A program made the position numbers and the translations under genes. Below the pieces are notes generated by a model that worked only from the letters and a program-made list of their open reading frames with translations, was not told where the DNA came from and did no database searches. 64,000 nt of DNA from the NCBI GenBank assembly GCA_017619795.1, contig JAFZRP010000035.1, positions 23,373-87,372 of the forward strand, read 5' to 3'. This stretch comes from Treponema sp. Lineage in GTDB: Bacteria; Spirochaetota; Spirochaetia; Treponematales; Treponemataceae. Shown here in pieces: positions 9,801-18,888 of the stretch; positions within the stretch are counted from its first letter, which is position 1, and each line of letters starts with the position of its first letter.

Positions 9801-10835
9801 TTATTTAATTTCGCAGACCGATTTTCGTTCAATCAGGCGGCAAGGAAGTCTTTCGTCGTGATTTTCGAACTCAACCCCGTTGAGCTTCTGCAAAAGGATG
9901 TATGCAGCGGCGCCACCAATTTCGTAAAGAGGAATGGCCATTGTAGTAAGAGGTGGGGTAAGGAAGTCTGCAATATCACGGTTATCAAAGCCGGCAACTG
10001 CAATATCTTTTCCAGGAACCTTACCGATTTCGTAGAGATAGTCATAACAGCCGGCAGCCATTAAATCATTAAAGCAGAAGATTGCGGTAAAGTCCTGTGA
10101 TTTTTCAAAAAGTTCTTTGCAGGCAAGATATCCGTTTCCACGGCTCCAGCGACCGGCAACTAAAAGGTTTTTATCAACAGAAAGGCCTGCTTCTTTCATT
10201 GCACGCTCAAAGCCTACAAGACGGTCGTGACCGTGCAAATCCTGTTCTTCACCGGCAATAATTGCAATCTTTTTGTGTCCCTTGCTGATAAGATATTTTG
10301 TCATATCGTATCCGGCAGTTTCATCATCAATTCGAAGCGCCGGAATCTTATTGTTTGACTGGTATGCGTATGAAATTACGATTGGAACCGGCAAATCTGG
10401 CGGAAAGTATTCAACGTCGTGTGCATGGGCTGCAATATAGATAATTCCGTCTACTTTAATAGAAAGCATTTCGTTTACAGAGGTCATAACTACATTTTTG
10501 TATTCTTCTGTATAAGGTTGATTTCCAAACTTTGAGTAAAGACGGAGAGTTTCAATAATTGCCTTGTAATTCTTGCTTTCAAGATAAGTCAAAACACCTT
10601 CTATGAGGGCAGGCGAACTAAAGGCCGAGAGTTCATCTATAATAAGTCCGATTGTTTTTGTTTTTGACGCGCGCAGGCTTCTTGCTATGTAGCTTGGTCG
10701 ATAGCCTGTTTCTTTAATTGTTTGTAATACTTTTTGTTTTGTGGCTTCAGAAACGTTTGTTTTGCCATTCAGAATGTTTGATACAGTCGCAATGGAAACA
10801 TTGCATCTGCTTGCCAGTTCTTTTAATGTAATCAT
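9801..10835 (-). CDS. LacI/GalR family transcriptional regulator
   Basis: This is a 344-residue regulator. Residues 2-24 (ITLKELASRCNVSIATVSNILNG) are the LacI helix-turn-helix and hinge, and residues 60-340 form the periplasmic-binding-protein-like sensing domain (AIFCFNDLMAAGCYDYLYE, AVAGFDN). The ligand is probably a sugar or nucleoside, but the sequence does not say which. No sugar transporter is adjacent; the neighbour is the M48 protease. The promoter is leaderless in form: -35 TTGAAA, 17 bp, -10 TACTAT, then 7 nt to the ATG. A 9-bp inverted repeat overlaps the -35, so self-repression is likely. Confidence 0.92.
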   Translation of the reverse strand: MITLKELASRCNVSIATVSNILNGKTNVSEATKQKVLQTIKETGYRPSYIARSLRASKTKTIGLIIDELSAFSSPALIEGVLTYLESKNYKAIIETLRLYSKFGNQPYTEEYKNVVMTSVNEMLSIKVDGIIYIAAHAHDVEYFPPDLPVPIVISYAYQSNNKIPALRIDDETAGYDMTKYLISKGHKKIAIIAGEEQDLHGHDRLVGFERAMKEAGLSVDKNLLVAGRWSRGNGYLACKELFEKSQDFTAIFCFNDLMAAGCYDYLYEIGKVPGKDIAVAGFDNRDIADFLTPPLTTMAIPLYEIGGAAAYILLQKLNGVEFENHDERLPCRLIERKSVCEIK

Positions 10836-10842
10836 AATATGA

Positions 10843-10879
10843 ATAGTAAAACGTTATACATATTTTTTCAATATGTATA
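10843..10879 (-). promoter_or_regulatory. lacI-family promoter with overlapping operator-like inverted repeat
   Basis: On the minus strand, TTGAAA (10871-10866), a 17-bp spacer and TACTAT (10848-10843) form a promoter that would start transcription at or near the ATG at 10835. A perfect inverted repeat, TATACATAT-N7-ATATGTATA (10855-10879), covers the -35 and part of the spacer. Its spacing resembles operators of LacI-type dimers, although it lacks the usual central CG. Confidence 0.6.
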
Positions 10880-10890
10880 CAGTGATATAA

Positions 10891-10945
10891 AAAAAAGGTT
10901 TCTGCATAACTTAAACTGGGTTTACTAATGCAGAAACCTTTTTTC
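10891..10945 (-). terminator. Intrinsic terminator of groEL (bidirectional form)
   Basis: AAGGTTTCTGCAT and ATGCAGAAACCTT pair perfectly around a 20-nt loop, with A and T runs on the two sides. It lies just after the groEL stop, before the lacI-family promoter, and isolates the two units. Confidence 0.85.
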
Positions 10946-10974
10946 TCTATACTCTATTTACTATTTCCTGAACC

Positions 10975-12618
<1,644 letters not shown>

Positions 12619-12639
12619 TTATTTTAAGAATTATTACAA

Positions 12640-12663
12640 AAAATCTTACGTAATTAAGATTTT
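12640..12663 (-). promoter_or_regulatory. Inverted repeat in the groEL leader
   Basis: AAAATCTTA-N6-TAAGATTTT is a perfect 9-bp inverted repeat about 40 bp upstream of groEL. It is not a CIRCE element (TTAGCACTC-N9-GAGTGCTAA). On the groEL strand the second arm runs into a short T stretch, so it could act as a weak leader hairpin or as an operator. No choice between these can be made from the sequence. Confidence 0.4.
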
Positions 12664-12725
12664 GCTTTTAAAGATATAGAAAAAAAACACAATCGGCAAT
12701 AACAATTTTTACATTTTTTTCTTTC

Positions 12726-12761
12726 TAGACATATGAATGAATGTATTGTAAAATAAACGTT
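12726..12761 (+). promoter_or_regulatory. Leaderless-type promoter for the second envelope operon
   Basis: TAGACA (12726-12731), 17 bp and TAAAAT (12749-12754) sit so that transcription should start at or next to the ATG at 12762. There is no Shine-Dalgarno before that ATG. Confidence 0.6.
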
Positions 12762-13241
12762 ATGAAGAAAATAGTATCTTTGTTTATTTGTTTTTTTATT
12801 GCAGGTTGTATCTACGCACAGTCGGCAGAAGTTATTACTAAGATTCTAAAATCTGAGCAGGTAAGCTATGGCGAAGTATGTTATCTTTCTGCTGTTCGAC
12901 AGAATCTTATTTCTGAAGATGCAACTTATTCAGAAGCTGTTGAAGTTCTTTATGATAAAGGACAGCTTCCGGTGCAGGTTGAAGTAAATGAACCGGCTTA
13001 TCTTATTAATCTTTCCTATATATATTCAAGAATCTGGCCTGATATTTCGGGAAGTCTTATGTATAAGCTTACAAAGGGTTCTCCAAGATATACCTTTAAG
13101 CTTTTTAAGGCAGAAGGTATTCTCGGTGATAAGGCAGATCCATACGATAAAATAAGCGGTTTTGAAGCATTAAGCATTCTAACTTCCTGTATGATTGCGT
13201 ATGGTTCAGATGAAGAATGTATGAGTATGGATATTGAGTAG
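12762..13241 (+). CDS. Small exported protein, possible lipoprotein
   Basis: The start is taken at ATG 12762, which gives 159 residues. An upstream in-frame ATG at 12741 lies within the promoter and would precede the signal. The N-terminus MKKIVSLFICFFIAGCIYAQS can be read as a lipoprotein signal with Cys16 (FIAGC) or as an ordinary signal peptide. The mature part is helical and soluble-looking (VSYGEVCYLSAVRQNLISEDATYSEAVEVLYDKGQL). It does not match a family I know. It is the first gene of a three-gene plus-strand set with a barrel and a FecR-domain protein, so an envelope role is likely. Confidence 0.6.
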   Translation: MKKIVSLFICFFIAGCIYAQSAEVITKILKSEQVSYGEVCYLSAVRQNLISEDATYSEAVEVLYDKGQLPVQVEVNEPAYLINLSYIYSRIWPDISGSLMYKLTKGSPRYTFKLFKAEGILGDKADPYDKISGFEALSILTSCMIAYGSDEECMSMDIE

Positions 13242-13248
13242 GGGAGAT

Positions 13249-14406
13249 ATGAAAATGAAACTTAATTTGAAGAATAAGCTTTTAATCGGTGCAGTTTGTG
13301 CTCTTTTCACTTTTGTATCACCAGTTGCTTCTTTGGAATGGGGCGGAATCTTAAAAAATGATACACAGGGGCTTCTTCCTGCATTCAAGAATTTTTCACT
13401 TTCTCAGTCAGACAGTCTTTTTATGTGGCTTAGTGCTCCTTTAGGAGAAAGCGGACTTTATTTTTCCGGCGAAGGAATGTATAAGTTTACCTTTACAACA
13501 GCAGACAATAACTTTTCTCAGCTTGCAGATGTCGATTTGTTAAAAATCAGTGGTGACTATCAGACTGCGAAGGGTATTTTTTCAATCGCGGCCGGAAGAT
13601 ATATGATGTCGGACAGTACAGCTGTAATTTTTGCACAGAACTTTGACGGTGTTTCTGTAAAATATGCAGGTAATCGTTTTGCAGTTTCAGGCTTTGGCGG
13701 TTATACAGGCTTACTTAATTCCCTTAATGTTACAATGATTAATAAGGATGGTATTGCTTTTGGTCCTGAATCAAAAATCTACAGTCTTTCTAATGGTTTT
13801 GTACCGGCTGGAGTTTCCTTTGAACTTCCTTCATTGTTCACAAACCAGTCTCTAAGCATTCAGACTCTTGCATTTATTGACATTGGTGAAGAAAAGTATA
13901 ATCGTTTTTATGGAACACTTTTGCTTTCTGGACCTATAACAAACAGTTTCCTGTATAATTTTGCTACATCTTTCGGAACAAACGATTTTTCTTCTCTTAT
14001 GAATTATTCTGCACTTAATTTCTATTTATATCCTAATGATTTCCTGTCAATTTCATTTGGAGCCGAATATGCTTCTGGTAAAAATGGTCCATTCAGTCCA
14101 TTTCTTGGTGTAACCTCTCGCAGTATTGTTAATTCTCTTACTGCACCACAGACAACTGGAGCTATAGTTCCTAATGTTGTATGTTCTTGTGTTTTTGACA
14201 AAATGTACTTTGGTATTACTGGCAAGTTCCTTATGGCTGTTCCTGAAGATAAGGTTGAAACAAAGGGTGTTGAAGCTGATTTTTCATTTATCTATGCTGT
14301 ATTTACCGATTTACAGATTGGCTTTGACTTAACAAGTTATTTTGATATTTCAAAAAATAATGAAGATAATTTAACTGCAACTCTTAGAGCTGCAATATCA
14401 TTCTAG
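13249..14406 (+). CDS. Outer-membrane beta-barrel protein
   Basis: This exported protein has about 385 residues. The start is ATG 13249 or ATG 13255; the GGGGAG at 13241 fits 13255 better by spacing, while a TTG at 13234 is less likely. A signal peptide (NKLLIGAVCALFTFVSPVAS) is followed by repeating amphipathic strands rich in aromatic residues, and the protein ends AAISF, a Phe-terminal barrel signature. Strand-like segments such as YAGNRFAVSGFGGYTG and FLYNFATSFGTNDF recur along the whole length, with no soluble domain. The gene follows the lipoprotein gene directly and precedes the FecR gene by 17 bp. Function is probably a porin or structural barrel; the substrate is unknown. Confidence 0.7.
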   Translation: MKMKLNLKNKLLIGAVCALFTFVSPVASLEWGGILKNDTQGLLPAFKNFSLSQSDSLFMWLSAPLGESGLYFSGEGMYKFTFTTADNNFSQLADVDLLKISGDYQTAKGIFSIAAGRYMMSDSTAVIFAQNFDGVSVKYAGNRFAVSGFGGYTGLLNSLNVTMINKDGIAFGPESKIYSLSNGFVPAGVSFELPSLFTNQSLSIQTLAFIDIGEEKYNRFYGTLLLSGPITNSFLYNFATSFGTNDFSSLMNYSALNFYLYPNDFLSISFGAEYASGKNGPFSPFLGVTSRSIVNSLTAPQTTGAIVPNVVCSCVFDKMYFGITGKFLMAVPEDKVETKGVEADFSFIYAVFTDLQIGFDLTSYFDISKNNEDNLTATLRAAISF

Positions 14407-14423
14407 GTAACGGGAGGTATTTT

Positions 14424-15254
14424 ATGAAAAAATGCTTTGTTAGAATACTGCTTGCTTTCTTAGTATCTGCTATGTTTAGTTTGCCGTTGTTTTCGGTTGA
14501 TGCAAAAGTAACTTATGTAAAAGGAAAGGTTGAAGTAAGCCATAATGGTGGCGACTGGATTCTTCTTAAAACAGGAGATACAGTTTCTCAGTCTGATGTT
14601 ATAAATACAGGCTTTCAGTCAGAAGCAAGAATAAATATGAATGGTTCAATAATGGCTGTTCCTGCTCTTACACGTGTTACTCTTGAAACCTTGTCTAGCT
14701 CTGGTACACAGGACACTGTAGGTCTTTATGTAAATACAGGTGCTGTTCGTTCAAAGGTAACTCATACAGAGAATAAAAAAATTGATTATACAGCCAGAAC
14801 TGCGGTTGCCGTAGCTTCTGTTCGAGGTACAGACTTTACTATTAGTGCAATTGGTAAAGTTTCCTGCATAGAAGGTGCTGTAGCTGTATTCTCTGCAAAG
14901 AATTATATTCCTCCAGCTGTCAGTGAGGATGTAAGAACTGAAGAAGAAGAAAAACAGGAAGAATCTGGTGAAGCAGAAGGTCCTGCAACAGCTACAACTC
15001 CACCAAAAGAAATTTCTTCTAATTCTGGAGAAGGTGCAGTTGTTGTTGCAGCCGGTCAGTCAACAACCTTTACTGATACAGGAAATCCAAATAAACCAAC
15101 TAACGATACAGCTGGTAAAACTGATAAGGTAAAGAATACTGTTACAACACAGGCTCAGAAGGAAGCTACTGCTATTCTCGGAAATAAAACAAATCCTGAT
15201 GGTACAATATCAACAAAGGGAACTGTTGTTGTAAATATTACTCTTGAAGACTAG
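14424..15254 (+). CDS. Periplasmic FecR-domain protein
   Basis: This 276-residue protein follows a good GGGAGG. After a signal peptide (residues 1-24, ending LPLFSVDA) comes a FecR domain over residues 27-155: VTYVKGKVEVSHNGGDWILLKTGDTVSQSDVINTG..., ALTRVTLE..., and VAVASVRGTDFTI. The remainder (160-276) is a low-complexity tail rich in E, T, P and K with no recognisable domain. It is shorter than the FecR protein at 3893-6844 and lacks the FN3-like repeats. As there, it sits beside a Phe-terminated barrel gene. A terminator follows 30 bp later. Confidence 0.78.
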   Translation: MKKCFVRILLAFLVSAMFSLPLFSVDAKVTYVKGKVEVSHNGGDWILLKTGDTVSQSDVINTGFQSEARINMNGSIMAVPALTRVTLETLSSSGTQDTVGLYVNTGAVRSKVTHTENKKIDYTARTAVAVASVRGTDFTISAIGKVSCIEGAVAVFSAKNYIPPAVSEDVRTEEEEKQEESGEAEGPATATTPPKEISSNSGEGAVVVAAGQSTTFTDTGNPNKPTNDTAGKTDKVKNTVTTQAQKEATAILGNKTNPDGTISTKGTVVVNITLED

Positions 15255-15284
15255 TTTAAAGCTTTTCGCTTACTAAAAAATATT

Positions 15285-15321
15285 AAAAAGACTGAAGGTT
15301 TGTGCTTTCAGTCTTTTTTTT
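15285..15321 (+). terminator. Intrinsic terminator after the second envelope operon
   Basis: AAAGACTGAA pairs with TTCAGTCTTT around a 10-nt loop, followed by a run of T. It separates the FecR gene from the ECF transporter. Confidence 0.85.
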
Positions 15322-15348
15322 ATTGTGATATATTAGATTGAAATTATT

Positions 15349-17586
15349 ATGAGCATTATTTCTGTAGAAAACTTAAGCTTCTCTTATTCTAACGACACTG
15401 TAACCACGAATGGAACAGCTTCCGCTTCAGGTGCAAAAAAAGCCGTAGATAATGTTTCTTTTGAAATTGAAGAAGGCTCTTATACAGCACTTGTAGGTAT
15501 AAACGGCAGCGGGAAAAGTACGCTTACACGAATTATCTGCGGACTTTTAAAACAGAATGAAGGAACTGTAAAAATACAAGATAATATGCGGATTGGTCTC
15601 GTTTTTCAGTCGCCAAAAGACCAGCTTGTAAGTGGAATTGTTTCCCGCGATACAGCTTTTGGACCACAGAATCTTGGTCTTTCTCAATCAGAAATTGAGC
15701 TTAGAACAATTGAATCGCTTACGGTTGTAGATTTGCTCGAAAAAGCTCAGTCTGCAACTGCAGCATTATCTTTAGGCCAGACACAAAAGGTTGCTTTAAG
15801 CGGAATGCTTGCAATCTGGCCCGATATTCTAATCCTTGATGAAGCTGTTGCAATGATTGACCCTGATTCCCGCGAAAGCATATTTGAGTTTTTGCGTTAC
15901 TGGCACAGAGAAGGAAATACCATAATCCACGTAACTCACGATCTTGATGCAATAAAGGAAGCCGAAAACATAATCGGAATGAACGAAGGAAAGCTTTTCT
16001 TTAATGGTACGAGTGAAGAGTTTTTCAGTAACAGTGATTATGAACAGATGATTATGGGACCAAGCCTGCGTGAGCTTAAAAGAAGCTTTACTGCTGACCA
16101 CGATGAAACAGCTGACGAGGTTGAATCTAATTCTCAAAAAGAGCTTACTCTGCGTTTTTCGAATGTTTCGTTCAGCTATGATTCTACAGAAGATGTGCAT
16201 ACTCTGAGCAACCTGAACTTTAATCTATACAAAGGCACTCTTACTGCGTTTACAGGACCTTCCGGGGCAGGAAAATCAACTGTTATGGAGCTTGCCTGCG
16301 GGCTTTTAAAAGCTAATTCCGGTGAGATATTTTGCAAGAGCATTCCGGTGCTTGCACAGCAGAATTGTTCAAGTGCTCTGTTTGAAAGCTTTGCCGCCGA
16401 TGACGTTGCTTTTGGTCCAAGAAATCTTGGGATTAAGGGAAAGGAATTAAAGCAAAGAGTTGTAGCTGCAATGGAGGCTGTTAATCTTCCATATAATATG
16501 TTTGGAGACAGACAGACTGTTCAGCTGAGTGGCGGTGAACAGAGAAGGCTTGCAATTGCAGGTATTCTTGCAATGGATAGTGATATAGTCTTTTTTGATG
16601 AGCCTACCGCCGGTCTTGATGGAAAAGCCAGGTATGACGTTATGTGCCTTTTAAGAAAGCTTGCTGAACAGGGCAAAACAGTTTTATTCAGTACGCATAA
16701 ACGCGATGAGGCACGCTTTGCCGACAGAGAAATTGGAATTGAAAAAGGACAGCTTGTGTTCGACAGTGCCGAAGATGATGAAGCAATTTTTGAATCTGAG
16801 CTTAAGGCAAATCCTGACGCAAATACGCTTGATTCACTTACAAAGCTTGAGCCTTATCCTTTTGAAACAACCTTAACACGCTTACGAAATGTTACATCAT
16901 CATTATCAGGAACAAAACGAAAAAGCAAATCTATAGTAGAAAAACTACCGGCAGCAATCAGAATCCTGCTGTTTTTACTTTTATTTGTATGCTCACTTGC
17001 TGTCCGACCAGTCTGGCTTTGTGCAGCAATGCTTTTTGTTTCTATTATATACTGCAAGCTTGCGGGCTTCAGCTTAAAAAGGCTGCTTTTAGTTTCTATT
17101 AAAATATTACCGTTCCTGCTTTTGTTCAGTGTTTTCCAGATGATTTTTCATCCAGCACTGGAGGGAGAAACTGCCTTTACAACCTGGAAATGGTTTTATG
17201 TAACACCGTCAAAGCTGCTGTTCTGTCTTGCAACAATCCTCAGAACGTATGCTTCTTTGTCGTGCATCAGCGCGTTCTTTATCTCTACGCCTGAATACGA
17301 TTTAATAGACGGAATGAGCATACTTCTCAAACCGCTTGCTTTAATAAAGATTCCGGTACGCTATTTAATACTGATTGCGGAAATCATTTTCAGATTTATT
17401 CCGCTGCTTGTAGATGAAGCTTCGGATATTATAAAAACTCAGATTATAAGGGGCAGCTTTGGACAGGTCCGCGGCATTTTTGCTAAAATAAGGGCTGTAA
17501 TGCCATTGATTGTCCCATTAATAATACAGACTGTAAAACGGTCAGAAGCATTGGCAGATGCAATTACAATGAGGTGTTTTAAGTAA
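15349..17586 (+). CDS. Single-chain ECF transporter: EcfA-EcfA-EcfT fusion
   Basis: This 745-residue protein joins two ABC ATPases and a transmembrane EcfT in one chain. ATPase 1 has Walker A GINGSGKST (50-58), a degenerate signature LSLGQ (140-144) and Walker B ILILDEA (160-166). ATPase 2 has GPSGAGKST (303-311), LSGGEQ (393-398) and VFFDEPT (414-420). Residues 535-745 are strongly hydrophobic and contain the coupling-helix segment IIRGSFGQVRG, as in EcfT/CbiQ. ECF transporters import vitamins or metal ions, but specificity comes from an S-component, and none is encoded nearby. It therefore probably works with S-components elsewhere (group II module). Its stop abuts the Nudix start with no gap, so these are co-transcribed. 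Confidence 0.88.
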   Translation: MSIISVENLSFSYSNDTVTTNGTASASGAKKAVDNVSFEIEEGSYTALVGINGSGKSTLTRIICGLLKQNEGTVKIQDNMRIGLVFQSPKDQLVSGIVSRDTAFGPQNLGLSQSEIELRTIESLTVVDLLEKAQSATAALSLGQTQKVALSGMLAIWPDILILDEAVAMIDPDSRESIFEFLRYWHREGNTIIHVTHDLDAIKEAENIIGMNEGKLFFNGTSEEFFSNSDYEQMIMGPSLRELKRSFTADHDETADEVESNSQKELTLRFSNVSFSYDSTEDVHTLSNLNFNLYKGTLTAFTGPSGAGKSTVMELACGLLKANSGEIFCKSIPVLAQQNCSSALFESFAADDVAFGPRNLGIKGKELKQRVVAAMEAVNLPYNMFGDRQTVQLSGGEQRRLAIAGILAMDSDIVFFDEPTAGLDGKARYDVMCLLRKLAEQGKTVLFSTHKRDEARFADREIGIEKGQLVFDSAEDDEAIFESELKANPDANTLDSLTKLEPYPFETTLTRLRNVTSSLSGTKRKSKSIVEKLPAAIRILLFLLLFVCSLAVRPVWLCAAMLFVSIIYCKLAGFSLKRLLLVSIKILPFLLLFSVFQMIFHPALEGETAFTTWKWFYVTPSKLLFCLATILRTYASLSCISAFFISTPEYDLIDGMSILLKPLALIKIPVRYLILIAEIIFRFIPLLVDEASDIIKTQIIRGSFGQVRGIFAKIRAVMPLIVPLIIQTVKRSEALADAITMRCFK

Positions 17587-18144
17587 ATGAAAAACGATTT
17601 TAATTATTGTCCTAAATGTGGTAGAAAAAACGTAGAGTGTATTGGAAACAGAAAGTGGGTTTGTCCGGACTGTGGTTTTGATTTATACAATAATGTTGCG
17701 GCTGCAGTTGGAATTATGATTTACGATAAAGATGACAATATCCTTTTTGCAATTCGTGGAAATGAACCAAAGAAGGGGTGTGCCGATTTACCTGGTGGTT
17801 TTGTTGATTTTGACGAAACTGCTGAGGATGCTGTTGCCCGTGAGTGTAAGGAAGAAATGTCAATTGAAGTAAAGGATTTTCATTATCTTTGTACTTATCC
17901 TAATGTTTATCCGTATAAAAATATTGAATACCACACCTGTGATCTTTTCTTTACTGCAAAGCTCCCGGAAGAGTACAGCAGTATTGATGATTACATTAAA
18001 ACGCTGAAGGCACAAGAGGACGAAGTTGACGGCTTCCGTTCATACCGTGTGCACACTAAAGAAGATATTGAAAACATTCCGTTTGCCTTTGTGAGCGGCA
18101 GAAAAGCTCTTGCAAGATTCGTTGAATGGAGAAATGGAAAATGA
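17587..18144 (+). CDS. Nudix hydrolase with N-terminal zinc ribbon
   Basis: This is a 185-residue protein. Residues 8-30 hold two CxxC pairs (CPKCG and CPDCG), a zinc ribbon. The Nudix box is GFVDFDETAEDAVARECKEEMSI, matching G-x5-E-x7-REU-x-EE-x-G-U except that the final G is M. Family members cleave nucleoside diphosphates linked to another group. The zinc ribbon plus Nudix arrangement recalls NudC-like NADH pyrophosphatases, but the larger NudC N-terminal domain is absent, so the substrate cannot be named. It begins on the base after the ECF stop and overlaps the next gene by an ATGA. Confidence 0.85.
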   Translation: MKNDFNYCPKCGRKNVECIGNRKWVCPDCGFDLYNNVAAAVGIMIYDKDDNILFAIRGNEPKKGCADLPGGFVDFDETAEDAVARECKEEMSIEVKDFHYLCTYPNVYPYKNIEYHTCDLFFTAKLPEEYSSIDDYIKTLKAQEDEVDGFRSYRVHTKEDIENIPFAFVSGRKALARFVEWRNGK

Positions 18145-18416
18145 CCGGTATGAATGTTTACATTTCTATTGGTGCCGCAGTGCTTTATGTGCTCGTCCTG
18201 ATTTCCATTCCTTTTAGAATAAAAAAATACGGTCGCCGGGAAAAGGGTGATAATGAAAAGCTTTTCTGGATTCGTGAAATAGCTATCTTTATTCTTTCTG
18301 CCGTTATAATTGGTTTATGTGCCTTTCTTGATTTTGGAACAGTCGGAGACGTAGTGATATGTGGCTGTGGGGTTTTAGGTGCGTATAGTGCAACTAAAAT
18401 GCTATTGACACAATAA
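18141..18416 (+). CDS. Small integral membrane protein, three predicted helices
   Basis: The start is chosen at ATG 18141 because it forms an ATGA overlap with the Nudix stop and lies 9 nt after a GGAG; the longer reading from 18126 is less likely. The 91 residues contain helices near 3-24, 45-65 and 68-85, with a basic loop (RIKKYGRREKGDNEK) between the first two. No family is recognised. It is the last gene of the ECF operon. Its size and topology could suit an accessory subunit, but an S-component usually has six helices and about 180 residues, so it is too small for that. Confidence 0.6.
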   Translation: MTGMNVYISIGAAVLYVLVLISIPFRIKKYGRREKGDNEKLFWIREIAIFILSAVIIGLCAFLDFGTVGDVVICGCGVLGAYSATKMLLTQ

Positions 18417-18449
18417 GCTGTTTTTGATAAAGTAACCATACATTTTTTT

Positions 18450-18521
18450 GGAGTGGTACCCAAGCGGTAAGGGACTGGTCTGCAAAACCATCATTGGTAG
18501 GTTCGACTCCTATCCACTCCT
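18450..18521 (+). tRNA. tRNA-Cys (GCA)
   Basis: The cloverleaf is complete: the acceptor stem GGAGTGG pairs with CCACTCC, the anticodon loop CTGCAAA gives anticodon GCA, the T-loop is GGTTCGACTCC, and the discriminator is T, as expected for tRNA-Cys. CCA is not encoded. Confidence 0.95.
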
Positions 18522-18526
18522 TAGAC

Positions 18527-18561
18527 AAAAGGAACTTCAGCAATGGAGTTCCTTTTTTTTT
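18527..18561 (+). terminator. Terminator after tRNA-Cys
   Basis: AAGGAACT pairs with AGTTCCTT around a short loop and is followed by a long T run. Confidence 0.85.
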
Positions 18562-18609
18562 ATTTAAAAGCTTCCAGTTGTATTTTTCTATATAATGATA
18601 AACATTTTG

Positions 18610-18638
18610 TTGTATTTTTACATAGAATCATATATAAT
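18610..18638 (+). promoter_or_regulatory. Promoter of the glycine riboswitch transcript
   Basis: TTGTAT (18610-18615), a 17-bp spacer and TATAAT (18633-18638) predict a start near 18645, just before the first riboswitch helix. Confidence 0.7.
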
Positions 18639-18644
18639 TATACT

Positions 18645-18826
18645 ATTGATGAGCGTAACGTGTTTTACGGCATCGATTCTCTGGAGAGTTCCTATATACC
18701 AATAGGACGCCGAAGGGTTAAGAAACAATTTGCAATGCTTTTGCAAAACGGTTCCGATATCTCAGGCAAAAAGGACGGAGGATTCATAAAAGAATCGTCA
18801 ATAGAAAACGTCTTACCACTCTTTAG
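18645..18826 (+). ncRNA. Glycine riboswitch (single aptamer) upstream of AGCS symporter
   Basis: The conserved glycine aptamer is readable: CTCTGGAGAG at 18679, CGCCGAAGG at 18709, and CTCAGGCAAAAAGGACGGAG at 18761-18780. An outer helix can form between CGATTCT (18674-18680) and AGAATCG (18791-18797). A leader stem GATG...CATC (18648-18674) precedes it and may give the kink-turn leader seen with many glycine aptamers. Only one aptamer is present. It is followed by an intrinsic terminator, then by a Na+/alanine-glycine symporter, a known class of target. Transcriptional control by glycine is therefore likely; whether ligand turns expression on or off is not proven here. Confidence 0.92.
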
Positions 18827-18873
18827 AGAGTTTGTTTCTCATAATGGCTTGAGATACGAACTCTATTTTTTTT
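18827..18873 (+). terminator. Riboswitch expression-platform terminator
   Basis: A 15-bp stem with a single mismatch forms between 18827-18841 (AGAGTTTGTTTCTCA) and 18850-18864, followed by eight T. It ends 15 bp before the symporter ATG, so it would stop transcription unless an alternative fold forms. Confidence 0.85.
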
Positions 18874-18888
18874 AACAAGGACATAGCT

